Below, piece by piece: positions 25,301 to 38,100 of a stretch of DNA of 64,000 nucleotides. Origin of the DNA: Monoplex corrugatus (Eukaryota > Mollusca > Gastropoda > Littorinimorpha > Ranellidae). How positions within the stretch are numbered: the stretch's first letter is position 1; every line of letters begins with the position of its first letter. The stretch is from positions 24,356,461 through 24,420,460 of the forward strand of contig CM060312.1 in assembly GCA_030674185.1 (NCBI GenBank). Reading direction: 5' to 3'. The notes beneath the pieces were generated by a model. The model saw only the letters and a list, made by a program, of their open reading frames with translations. It did no database searches and had not been told where the DNA came from. Made by a program: the position numbers and the translations under genes.

Positions 25301-28300
25301 AGTGAACACATCCTAGAATGTCTTAGGCATGATGTAGGTGGTGACAACTTTGCTGTATGTAATGTCTGTACCCAACTACTGTAAAGTTGTATACAAAAAT
25401 AACTGCATACAATGCTCAGGCTGTACCAAATGCATTGTATCATACATCTGTCTGCTTACAGCAGTCTTTTTCTTTATAATGAAGCATTGTAGACAGACAT
25501 TAAGCAGCCAACAACATTTTTTTTTTTTTTTTGGTCTATCTTCATGCATGATGCATTGGAGACCTCAGGTCAGACTGTAATATAGTCTTTTTGTTCATCT
25601 TTAAGTACTGTAGACATCAGACCAGCCTGTAACACTGTCTTCCTATCCAAATTTATACATACTGATTTTTGGAGAATGGCAAAGCCAGCATCAGCAGCAG
25701 CAGACTCTTTGCGTCCAGAAGCAGAGGTGCTTTTTCTCTGCTCTTCTTTCATGGCATCCTTCTGAGCGTTCATAGCCTTGGCCCATTTCTCCATGTCCTG
25801 TTCCACAAAGCATTCTACACTGTCATTCTGCTATTGCAGGCATTGATGCACATAAATCTAAGCAGTGATCAGTTTTCTCTCATGTATACACATCTGACTG
25901 AAGACAGAACATTTAAAAAAATAAAAACTACCACAAAAAATGTAACAAAACCAGCAGCAACAGCACATACACATTAGACTTTCAAATGAACTTTTTTGTT
26001 GACACCAATTCAGTCTTAACTCGCAGTCAGCTGAACAGCACTAGGAGCTGAAAAGGTGACTGAGGGTCTATTAGGGGTGTTCTGACTTTTTTTGGAAAAC
26101 TGATTTCTGTGGACTATAATCTATCCCCTACAGAATGTATTTTCTTGTAAAAATAGAATTAATCAATTTAAAATGGTTATTTTAATGCACTGATCATTTC
26201 TTACCAAAAGTACCTATTTTTGTCTCTTATTGCAGACCATAACCTGTACAGAGCCCCCCACATGTAAGATACTTACAGAAAGCTCTTTGGTACGTACACC
26301 TTTCAGATAATGACAGCTAAAAAAGAAACAAACCAGGTAAAAGCCACCAAATAAAGAAATTTAAGCAAACTGTGTAGAAGAGTACATAAAAACTTTACAG
26401 GCTTTTCTCAAAATGGCCATCATACAACTTAATGACTTTAAACATACATAACGTCTACAATTTTTTGAGTACAAGCTTTATTCAAGTACCAAAATATTCA
26501 GCAGAATGCACTTTCCAATGATATGTACATATATCTCAAAATACCCAAAATGCTAGTTAAGACTGATTTCATGTTGGGAGGTCACATTTGCTCATTTATC
26601 AGGCTGGGGAACAGGTGATCCCAAAAATCTCTGAAAAATAGGCTGGGGTCCAGGGGCTGCCCAGGCCCCGGTGGGGTCCAGGGGCAATGCCCCTGGTGGG
26701 GGGCCCAGGGGGACGAAGCCCCCCAGCCAAAATTGAATTCAAGCATTTTTGAAGACCCTTTCGTGGCCTCTCGTGATAGGCAAATTACCATGTGGCATGC
26801 AAAGAAACCAAACTAAAAACATCTTATTTACCATGCAGCATGCAAAGAAATCATACCAAAAAAAAACCAACAACTTTCTTTTCTCCATTTTCCTGATGTA
26901 GGCCTACTGTAGTGCCTTGCTTCAAAAGTTCAATAATTCAGTCTTCACGAACTAAGTCCCCGTAATGTTCTACTAAATGATGCATCACCCACAGATTTAT
27001 TCAAAGTCAAATACTGGCATCAGTCTACTGAGTCTAGTATTGTATATAGTCAACACTCACTCCACTTTCTTGTATGTGTACTGCAGAGCCTTGGTCAACT
27101 GTTCAGTCTTCACAACATGAGCCCTATACACAGGTAGTTCCTCTACTAATAATGCATCACCCTCAAACTTATTCAAAGTCAAATTAATGGAAACAGTTTA
27201 TACTTATCATAGTCAACACTCACTATCTCTTCACACAGCATGATAAGACAACAGGGGACAAAGAAGGTTATAAGTACACTATTTAAAAAAACTGGCAAGA
27301 GAAGCTTCAACATGCCTTGTCGAGTGCATGTGTTCAAAGAGCGCTGTCAGTCCACGATTGGAGTAGTTCAACTCCTTTCCACACAGTATGCAGCGCGCCA
27401 CTCCAGCCTTGTTTACTTTGCGAATGCAAGTTGAAACTCGCTTATCGTAACCTGCTACTTTTGTTGACTTTTCAGTCCAGTCCCCATCTCCATTTGTTGC
27501 TAATTGATCCTTCGTCAAACATCTCGCCACGATTTACGATGCGTGATACGCACAACATTTTGCCGATCGTAGACTCTACTGAAGCGTTAGACTCTTGTGA
27601 AACATGCAGAAAATGGCTGCGAAAATGGCTGCGAAAATCGCGTTCACAAATTGATGCTCTGCAACAGTTTCATAAAACACGCGGGAATACCCTCACAACC
27701 GTGGGCAGAACTGCCTTGAAAATGGTCTGATGAAAACCTGGATTGGAAATACTGGATACAGAACGGTAATGGACTCGGAGTGATCAAGTCTTCACGATTT
27801 TTTTTTTTCTCGACAGGATTTTTTTTTCCTCGGACCTGTTTTCTTTTTTTCGGAAGTCACTTTGAAAAATTTCGGAGATCCTCGGATCCGAGTAGAGTTC
27901 CCCAGCCTGATTTATCCATTTCCTAATTCCATAACAGGTAGAGAAGAAAGAAAGGGAGGAGGGTGGCAGGGGAAAGGCAGGGGGATTAGGCACACAGTGA
28001 TCTAGACCGTACTCACTTTAGCAATCTTCTTGGCTACTTTGGTTTTCTCCTTTTCTTTCTTTTCCTCTTTTTCCATTTTTTCTCCTGTGTGCTGCCCTGT
28101 AGATTCTGTGCCTGTGGTCTGGGCAGTCTCTGTACCCTGGGTAGGAGCAGGCAGGTAGGTGGACTTTTCAGCATCCCAGTACATCCACTGAGTTGTCTTG
28201 GCATTGTAATAATACTGAAAACACAGAAACTGGCAATATTCTAACTTCTCTTCAAGCACAGCCTGTTCACGACATAAAGCACACATCAGTTTTTCCACCA

Positions 28301-31300
28301 CCCAACACCCTTCAAATTCAAAACATACAGCACAACATCAGCTTTTCCACCACCCACCACCCTTCAATTCCCACTGTGGTAGAAATACAACTTTCTGTGT
28401 TGGACTATGATCAAGGGCTAAACATTTCCACAGCAGTACACTCGAACCTTTCTCCATGTGTTCTTAACATTCAGAAACATTATTTAATCTATGAGAAGAG
28501 TCAAACTTAAACATCACAAAAGAACCACTCTACATGTACATTTTCTAAAATTATTGTCCTGAAAATTGATAGGTTGTTTAGCACTATCTTTCACTTCTCC
28601 AGTCATTCTTCCTGCAGGTTTTTTTTTTTTTTTGCACCTATTTTATAAATAAGCTGAAAAATAACCCACTCTACTCAGATAAAAGTTGAATATTTGACAC
28701 TTCTATCTCCAATATTTCTCGGTTCTACCGCTGATATTTCTTGGTTAAAACAAACTTACAAATCCATGTCTTTTTTCTCCCCTCTAATAGGAGAGAGATT
28801 TGTTTTTGTTAATGCAAAACTTACACATAAGCATGGAGATCTTAAGCCCCTGGGGAGTCAACTAAAACCATTCACAACCCACTGCTGTGCCACATTCCGT
28901 ATTTCACCAAAAGTGTAGCCAGCATGAAAATATGGTCACCACAAACATTCTTCACCAAGAGACAAAAACTCCACAAAGACTCATGGCCAAAACCACAAAC
29001 ACTCAAGGTCAACAGACAAAAACACCACAAACACTCAAGGTCAACAGACAAAAACACCACAAACACTCATGGCCAAGAGACAAAACCACCACAAACACTC
29101 ATGATCAACAGACAAAAGCACCACAAACACTCATGGCAACAGACAAAAACACCACACTCAAGGTCAACAGACAAAAATACCACAAACACTCAAGGTCAAC
29201 AGACAAAAACATAACATTCAAGGTCAACAGACAAAAACACCACAAACACTCAAGGTCAACAGACAAAAACACCACAAACACCCATGGCCAATAGACAAAA
29301 ACACCACAAACACTCATGGTCAACAGACAAAAACACCAACACTCAAGGTCAACAGACAAAAACACCACAAACACTCAGGCCAACAGACAAAAACACCACA
29401 CTCATGGCCAACAGACAAAAAACACCACAAACACTCAAGGTCAACAGACAAAAACACTACAAACACCCATGGCCAATAGACAAAAACACCACAAACACCC
29501 ATGGCCAATAGACAAAAACACCACAACCACTCAAGGTCAACAGACAAAAACACCACAAACACCCATGGCCAATAGACAAAAACACCACAAACACTCATGG
29601 CCAACAGACAAAAACACCACAAACACTTAAGGTCAACAGACAAAAACACCACAAACACCCATGGCCAATAGACAAAAACACCAAAAACACTCATGGCCAA
29701 GAGACAAAAACACCACAAACACCCATGGCCAACAGACAAAAACACCACAAACACCCATGGCCAACAGACAAAAACACCACAAACACTCAAGGTCAACAGA
29801 CAAAAACACCACAAACACTCATGGCCAATAGACAAAAATACCACAAACACCCATGGCCAATAGACAAAAACACCAAAAACACTCATGGCCAAGAGACAAA
29901 AACACCACAAACACCCATGGCCAATAGACAAAAACACCACAAACACTCATGGCCAACAGACAAAAACACCACAAACACTTAAGGTCAACAGACAAAAACA
30001 CCACAAACACTCATGGCCAATAGACAAAAACACCACAAACACCCATGGCCAATAGACAAAAACACTCATGGCCAAGAGACAAAAACACCACACGCATGGT
30101 AAAGACAAAAACTCACTTGTGTGTTGGGCTCATAGTACAAGCCTGTTGTTGGGTCATAGTAGTAGCCTGATGTCTTGTCGTACTGGTATTTGCTTACATC
30201 TGGTGGGGCTGAAACAGGATCCATTTTGAGTTAGTCTAATGTCTACAGTCTACTACAACACCGCTCAAATGCACTGAGGCGAGTGAAGCATGCAAACAAA
30301 ACAATTCAACATGGGAACTGAAAGGAAATGAATTATCTCCAGGCACTACTAAGACAATCTGTACCATTTCATGTACACTGTAGCAAACAAGAGAAAAAAT
30401 AAAGAAAATATGGACAGAAGACTGAGATGAATAGATCAAAACACATTTGTATAAATAAGATCAACAGACAGCAATAATGGAAGAGAGATTAGGCAGAGGG
30501 ATGAAAACAAAACGAAAATGGATCAACATGAAAGTCAAGAGATGAAAATGAAAGAGGAAACTTAAGTACTGGAACAAGAAGATTCTGCAATTCCAAGGAC
30601 AGGACAGGTCTTTAGTTTCTGAACCCACCGAAATACCTGCAACAGCTGCTGCCAGGAAAATATACATCTAACTGAGAAGGAGCAGAGACAGATGAAAGGT
30701 GAGGGAAACAGGGCTGAAAGAGACAGGTTGCAGGTGGAAGAGCAGAAAGAAAATGAGGACAAACCAGCTGAAAATCAAAGATGGAGCCCTGTATATGATG
30801 GATCATAAAACTAATATGACCCATAGCTAGTGCAGGATCCTCTCCGTTCAATTTCAGATGACGAGACACTAAGGATCTTGTGGATTCTTGCCATAATTAC
30901 TGTGGCAGAATGACTTTGGGTATGCTACAGTGTTGATGAGAGATTGTCAATGAAAGTGTCACCAAGACCAAAAGAAATTTTCTTCCTGGTGGACAATGAA
31001 AGGGGGATTACATTCACACTTGTTCCAAGGATACTAGGCAGAAGTAGACATTTTAATGAAAAACATGGTTTTCTTTGTGAAGACTAGTAGAGTGGTGACC
31101 GAAATTAAAATTGGAGAAGATTGGCGGCAACAAGCCAGCAAAAAGTCTCAGACTTACACCTGTGTTCAAATTACAAATGTTTTCTCCCCTTCACTAGCCT
31201 TGAAGATGGTCTGGATGCATATTGATGCACATAAAAGAACCCGTGACAATACAGTCATTTCTATCAATATGCTGTACAAAAGTCACCTTTGTATACAGAA

Positions 31301-34300
31301 CATAAAAAGGAATCCACAAAAAAAATATTCTCCCTGTCAGAATTCAGTAGAAAATCCACAAAGAAAGGTGGATGCCATATTATGGCAACACGCTTTACTC
31401 AGGAAAAACAGCCTGCAGTTCTCATGTCATAATAGTAAAATTCTCGGTCACAGATTGCAGAATGTTCCTTGCAAAAATACTTACGATAAACAGGATACTG
31501 ACTGGCCTCTTGATTGTCAGTCGAGGTGTGTGATGCGACCTGCAGACATGGTATCATGTTTGTCAGAACCTCATATAATGTGTGCAATATGAACATTCAG
31601 AGACCTGGGCCAGAGGCCTGAACTCTTTGACTTCAACCCCAACCCTTAGCACTACATCTGGCCAGCTTGCAATCCATGTTGACATATCACTCGTAATCAG
31701 TGTGAACTAGTGTTGGAAACAGAATTTAGGTCCTGTTGCCTGCAATTAGACTTGCTTTGTTATTATTACTGGCATGCGCGAGTGCAGCATACACCGATAT
31801 AGTGTCACGAATATCAAAATGGGATGACCTCCCTTTAACAATTTCATTCCATTTTTCTTCTTTACTGCTCCCCCTTTAAACTATTCATTTTTAAATGATT
31901 CATATCCCTTGCTGTGGTGAACAAAACCCTTGTCCCATACTAATGTCTACATGGTAAGACCCTGTACATATGGTAAATCCCTGTATACCGGACAGAGCAA
32001 TTTCTTCCATTTGCCACGTGGAACACATGTCAATGTAGCTGTCTGCAGAAATGAAATGTCACATGGGCTACACATCACTGTCACTGTAGTTGTTTACAGG
32101 AATGAAGATCAAAGTTATCAACCACCAGTCCACCGTATTGTGCTGACGAAAACCACAGGCTGATGGCATCATCTTAAAATACTCTTAAATATTTATTAAC
32201 GGATCATTGTACTTAGGCAGTTTTATTTGAGCTCATCTGTTTTTTCTATTCCATTTTCTTTGCCATCTTAAGGGCCACAGAGGCTGGGATGACCTTTACA
32301 ATGTTATGATACGTGCAAAACTACGCATCTGGTATTCATAAAAAAAAACACACATCAAAAAACTCACAGCCAAACACTAATGAACTGAATGCTGAATGGC
32401 ACAAGTAAGATGAAAAAGGCACAGAGAATGATGGAACTATATGTGGATTGCAGTACATACAGAATGTGTATGTTGTACTTACAGCAGCTTTGGCGGCCTG
32501 AGCTTGCATAATGGCTGTCTGAGCTACTGCTGCTGCTGCATTTGTTGAATTCCCTGTAAAGACATTTTGTTATCAATGGTCAATTTATTTACAACCAAAT
32601 ACATGGAGGCCAGAAAAACAAGTTTTGTCACCCAAATATAATACAGCAAAACAACACAGCTCTTCCTGTAATTTCTGCAGTCAAACAGCTAGTATTCATT
32701 ATTCAAATATTTTATTTTAAATATGTTAAGATTATCATAATTATGCTTCTGTCATCTAGCCATAATATTACAATATCATGATCATTTTCATTATGTCACA
32801 TAGCCATTACCATGTAATACAATTTTTGACAGATTAAATGCAACAAGCCTGACTAATTCATATTAAGATGGACACTCTGCAAGCATCACTTACGTCTGAT
32901 TCAGGACAATCACTTGGTAGGCCTACATTTGATTCACGGTAATTTTTGTACCACATACACCACTTATCTACAACATAAGGACAACAGCCTTAGTTTTTCA
33001 ATTCTGAATTAAAAGTGAAATCATGAACGAAGAGTTCATTACGCAGCACAGTCCTTCTCACATTGTAACCACCAATCTCAGGGAAAAGTGGTCATCCTAC
33101 TTACACTAAGGTACATAAGCACTATCACAAGAGAATGACACATGGATAATGACCAAATCTGAACCCTGCCTTAATCATCCAGCAATAACTAGGTACCCGT
33201 CCCTCTTCAGGGACATGAGGTATCAAACACATCTGTGGCATCAGTACATATGGAATTCAATTGGAACCACAAAAATCCATCTCCAGGAGCAACACACTGA
33301 AACACCTTGCCCAATATCTGCTCCAGTTATCAGAAAAGTTTTCTTATATTCTATAGATCCGGTCTCACAAATGCCATAGCCAGCAGCGCTTGGCTTTCCT
33401 GGCATGTGCCAATATCTGCCTGCCTTGTGCAAGAAATCACAAATCTGTAGGTGCACAGCACGTCCTTTAACTCTTTTCACGCCATGGTCGCAATCAAGCG
33501 ACTTCCCATACGACTGCCATGGTCTCATTTGTGCGACTTGGATGGGTCATACTAAACAATAAATTTTCACATGGGTACAAAGCTTCTGTCAGCTCCACTG
33601 GTGAATGCAGGCGACTGTGCTATTTTTAAACTTTACCCAGCGACCTAGTTTTTCAGCAGTAAGGCCAAGTGTGGCTTTGTTAACTCGGAATTTACGTCAC
33701 GTTTTCTCCGAAGCATTTTCTCCAAAATGGCTGCAAATGAACACGCATTGTCTACCACTCTGAGTAGAATAAGCAGACAGCTGACTCTGTGTGCAGATTT
33801 TCCATTGCTTTTCCTCATTTATTATAATATCTGGCGCACAACTCACGAAATAAGGTCAGCAGAACAACTAATAAACCATATGAAAAAATAATTGTTTGTT
33901 TTTCTTTATAATAAGATTATCTGTGGAATAATCAATCAAGCACATAAACATCAGCAAGCATTCATATATAAATACAACATCTGCCCTTTACACAGCAAAA
34001 GAAAAATGTAAGTGAAAATCTTTAATAGTCTTTGAGATATAAGCTTTTAAAAATGCATACTGCGCTGCAAAATTGGCTGCCCAAAATATACTTGGCACTG
34101 AGGAGTGCCGTTTCTGGGGAAACTTGGCGGTGAAAGAGTTAAGTTTTCTTTTCCCAGCACCATTTCTTCCTCTCCCCACACCTATTTCATCTGAGCAATT
34201 TTCCTCACTCTTGTTCCCTTGTCTGATCTACCGTTTGTCCTTGTTATCAAACTTGACATCTGTCCTCTTTGTCTCCAAGCTCTGTCAGAACAAATTTTAG

Positions 34301-35151
34301 ATTACGGCTAACCATCAATGTAAGAGAACACCTTTCAGACAAGTTCTATCCACTTTGCTACTGTTCTAGAACCCTCAGTTAATAAGCAGAACAGAAGACT
34401 TCTAGCAATATTTGGACAGTAAATGCATGCACTTTCTTTTTCCTTACTTTTCATATCATCATTTGAGTAAACCGCAGTAACTGGTCAGGAAAATAGACTT
34501 ATCATACAAATTCCTGAACCTCAATCAGTAACAACAATGACTTTTACTCACCAGCTGAAGTAGTTGTGGTTGTTGTGGTTGCTGTGGTCTGCTGTGAACC
34601 ATAGTAATAGTTGTAGTATTGGCTGTTGGCATCTTGGCCTTGACCCTGGCCATAGTAGTTATTGTAGTTTAGATAGTACTGATTTTGAGCCAATTTCTGA
34701 AACCACAAAGACAAGAGTTCACAGGCACAGACAGTTTACAGAGACTTCTGCATTTACTTAGCTTACAAAGCTTTTTGCACTTACTTCTGAAAATTAAAAC
34801 AAAGATATCTTTACAAACATTTTAATTTACAGGAATAGACGCTTTCAATGTACATGTATACTGTCAGTACCCTTATTTAAACAAATAACACCATTTCATT
34901 TATTACAATATATAATTCATATTCAAATATAAAATATTGAATGCTGTCATCAGATAAGCTCATACCACATTATTATTCCCACATTTAGAAGCTTTTTCTT
35001 TTTTTAACCTCAGTTGCATGCAGCTATGCACAATTATAACAGCTCAGCTGACATACCTGCTGTGCTTTCAGGATGATATCCAGCCTGAAACAGAAAAAGT
35101 TCATGTCTGAAACAGCAAGTTCATTTTCCAGATCACTCCACCCCTCTTCCT

Positions 35152-35185
<34 letters not shown>

Positions 35186-38100
35186 CAGAGAGAGAGAGAG
35201 AGAGAGGGGGGGGGAGTATTTTCCAAGTGAAAACAGTCACGAACATTACAGCTCTACAGAAGTGTGGAATTTGGAAAAACATTGGTAGTTCTGTATCCAA
35301 TAATTGGACCACATCTATTTAACCACTTATCTATGTATCTGATAGCAAGTTTTCTCACTACGGCAGGTAATCATCCTAGACATGTCTACAGTATTTTTAG
35401 ATACGAAAAAACGGGGAATCAAAATATTTCTTGCAAACTACAATGGTACCAATAGTGAGATAACCCAAAAATGGCAGAAATGATTAAGGTTTTATGCATG
35501 TTACCTAACTATGTAATACACCAGTCAAATGTTCCATCTCAAAAGCCTCAGTATGCATATAGGCACACTGCAAAGTCAACAGAGTTGTTCAAAACATGCT
35601 TACTTCAAAGTATAAAGTTTTAACTAATGCAATTTCCTTGCAGGGCTGAATTTGCATCACTGTCCAAAACATGCTTACTTCAAAGTATAAAGTTTTAACT
35701 AATGCAATTTCTTTGCAGAGCTGAATTTGCATCAATCTGAAACAATCTTGCTCTATAAATACATATCTTACTTATCTCTTTTAAAACAGAGTCTGAAAAG
35801 TGTTGTTCACTCACGATGTATTGTAAGTATTTTTGGCATAGCTGACCATAACCTGCTTGCCGTCAACAGCCAGAGGAGGATTGATGGCTTGCAAGAAGTC
35901 ATGCAGTTGCTTGGCTGAGGCCACAGAATTTAGCTCCAGAAAAGCAAAGCAGAGAGAAGTGCCCATATCATCACGGATGACCTGCGTGTTCTTGATGGCC
36001 ATAGAAGTCAGGGCAGCAATGGCCTGCAGTACACCCTGTTCCGTTGTCAGGGCATCCAAATCACGGAACAGCAAAGCTGTAAATCACAGTAAATCTATCA
36101 TTAATGATCAGTATCATTCAAATGGTGTTCAGCACACCTTTGCCCTATTGAAAAAAAAAAAACAGGGCAGGCCAAGTATAAAAAGTGTAAAATAAAATGG
36201 GGTCTTTATTCCAGTTCCCTTTATAATAAACATTCTTACCGTATCTTACAGGTGCATAAGTTTAGCTAACGCAAGACACCATAAATTATATACAGCAAAA
36301 TACTCGACCAAGTGATCGAGAGAGCGGTGAAAAGGCATCCACTACAAGGTGCCAATGTCAAGCCCATCTCTATCCTGATACCCAGTTCCCGTCGGAGCGA
36401 CACTTGTCCTCTTTCTCTCACCAAGCTTAAGTGACAACACCATACTCTCTATGCTTCGCTCACCCTTCTTAAATGAAAACTTAGGACTATAAGTTTCAGT
36501 TTCACAAGATGGCATCTCTGCACTCAAATAATTTCCATATGAACTGACACTCCAGTATGACATGTTTTCCATGTGATGAACAAGATCCCAAATGATCATT
36601 GCTCAAGCCGTATGCCTGCACACAAGCCCTATGCGCTGCAAAGCTCTTAACATGATGGTGTCTTGTAGGACGTTTCACGGCCAATGCTGCGTGGGTGTCA
36701 GATGGACTAGTGGTCACAAGGTGACTAATAATTCTTCTGAATTTTTGATAGAGTGACTGGTGGAAGGATAATAATTTTGATTTGCTTGTGAAACTGGATT
36801 CTTTTTCCATTCTCTCTTCTTTTCTCTCTTCTTTCAAATAACTCTGGTCTCGCGTTAGATTTTACTTTAAGTGCATATTACCAGTAGGCACAGATTGGTG
36901 CTGATGCTTTCACCATAGTTCTGCTTCAAAGCGTCTCCATGTTTTGGCCAGAAATATCCCTATGTACGAAGTTACTGAAAGTGTGATGGCAGGGTCACTT
37001 GTGGGGTTCCAGTATGCTCTGAACCTGCTAATTTAGATGGGAAAGGGGAAAGGGAAAGTGTCAGAGGGGACTTGTATATAAGAGGTGACATGAGAATGAT
37101 GATAATGAAGCTGAGACACTGACAGTGGCAGCAATTACAATACCAGGTGCTGTGGTGAATTATGATGAAAAGAATGTGGATACATATATCAACAGTTAGC
37201 TAGACAATGAAGAAGCGGAAAGATGTGGATGAGCAATTTTAGGTACTATCCATAAGAAGATTAGGAAAAGACAAGCACCATTCATAGGCCATTTTAAGAA
37301 TAAAGGGAAATTAGAGCACCTAGTCACAACAGGAAAGCTGGAGGGAAAGAGAACATCAGTTAGACCCAGGAAGAAAATATTGGATGGACTTGCAGGGTGG
37401 CTGAGGACAGAGAGGGTGGAAGATGTACTTGCAGCACATACATGCCCATAAGGGACATGAAGGGTTCCACTATGGGCCCCTGGGAGGGCTACTTGCGACT
37501 GATGTCGGCATAAGCTACAAAATTTGGCTGATACAGGGCGACCTACTGGCACCACAATGCTTCCAGAGTGACATGGTACTGTATGTGAAACTTAATTCCA
37601 CTTTCACATTGATCTTTCCCACAATGCAACAGATACTTTGTTTCCAATTGTTTAAACTTCCACTATCTTTACCACAATTACTGACAGGCAAAATTATAAA
37701 CAGTTGTTCTGCTATGATTTTTATTTAAAGTTTGTCTAAAAAATTCAACGTTGTTTCCACCTAAGATGACTAATTTGACAATAAAAGGTCTGATACATTA
37801 CTGCTTATAACAATAAATGCAATCTGTGTAAACTTTTGACAGTTTAAATCTGAAGAAGAAGAAGGTTAAGTCCCAATGATTCAAATTGCAATAGAAATAT
37901 GGTGATGATACTGAAACACCTGGAGTAAAAGGAGGCAAATGATGACACTGTTTTGCCACTTAATCTGGTCTGCGCAACAATAACAAAAATGACTACCACA
38001 AAGAAAATTTCAATATATATTGCTTTATTTTGTTAAGACTGTAGGTTGTTTTATTGACAAGGTGATACTGAATACCAGAGATGCACAAAATCTCACATGA

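Noticed and set aside
26277..26316. 40-nt stretch with acceptor tttttag and donor gtaagt between exons 15 and 16.
   Set aside because: Exons 15 and 16 are both phase 0 and collinear with the family (VAKKIAK then DMEKWAK); 40 nt would break the frame. It could at most be a cryptic exon.
27279..27530. A BED-finger host exon within the RBM5/10-like gene.
   Set aside because: It lies inside a TIR-bounded transposon in an intron, and exons 15 and 16 join in frame without it.
28945..30108. Array resembling a CRISPR locus, with long open frames (for example 29320-29946).
   Set aside because: The 32-bp units are contiguous with no unique spacers, and the setting is a eukaryotic intron. The open frames are translations of the tandem repeat.
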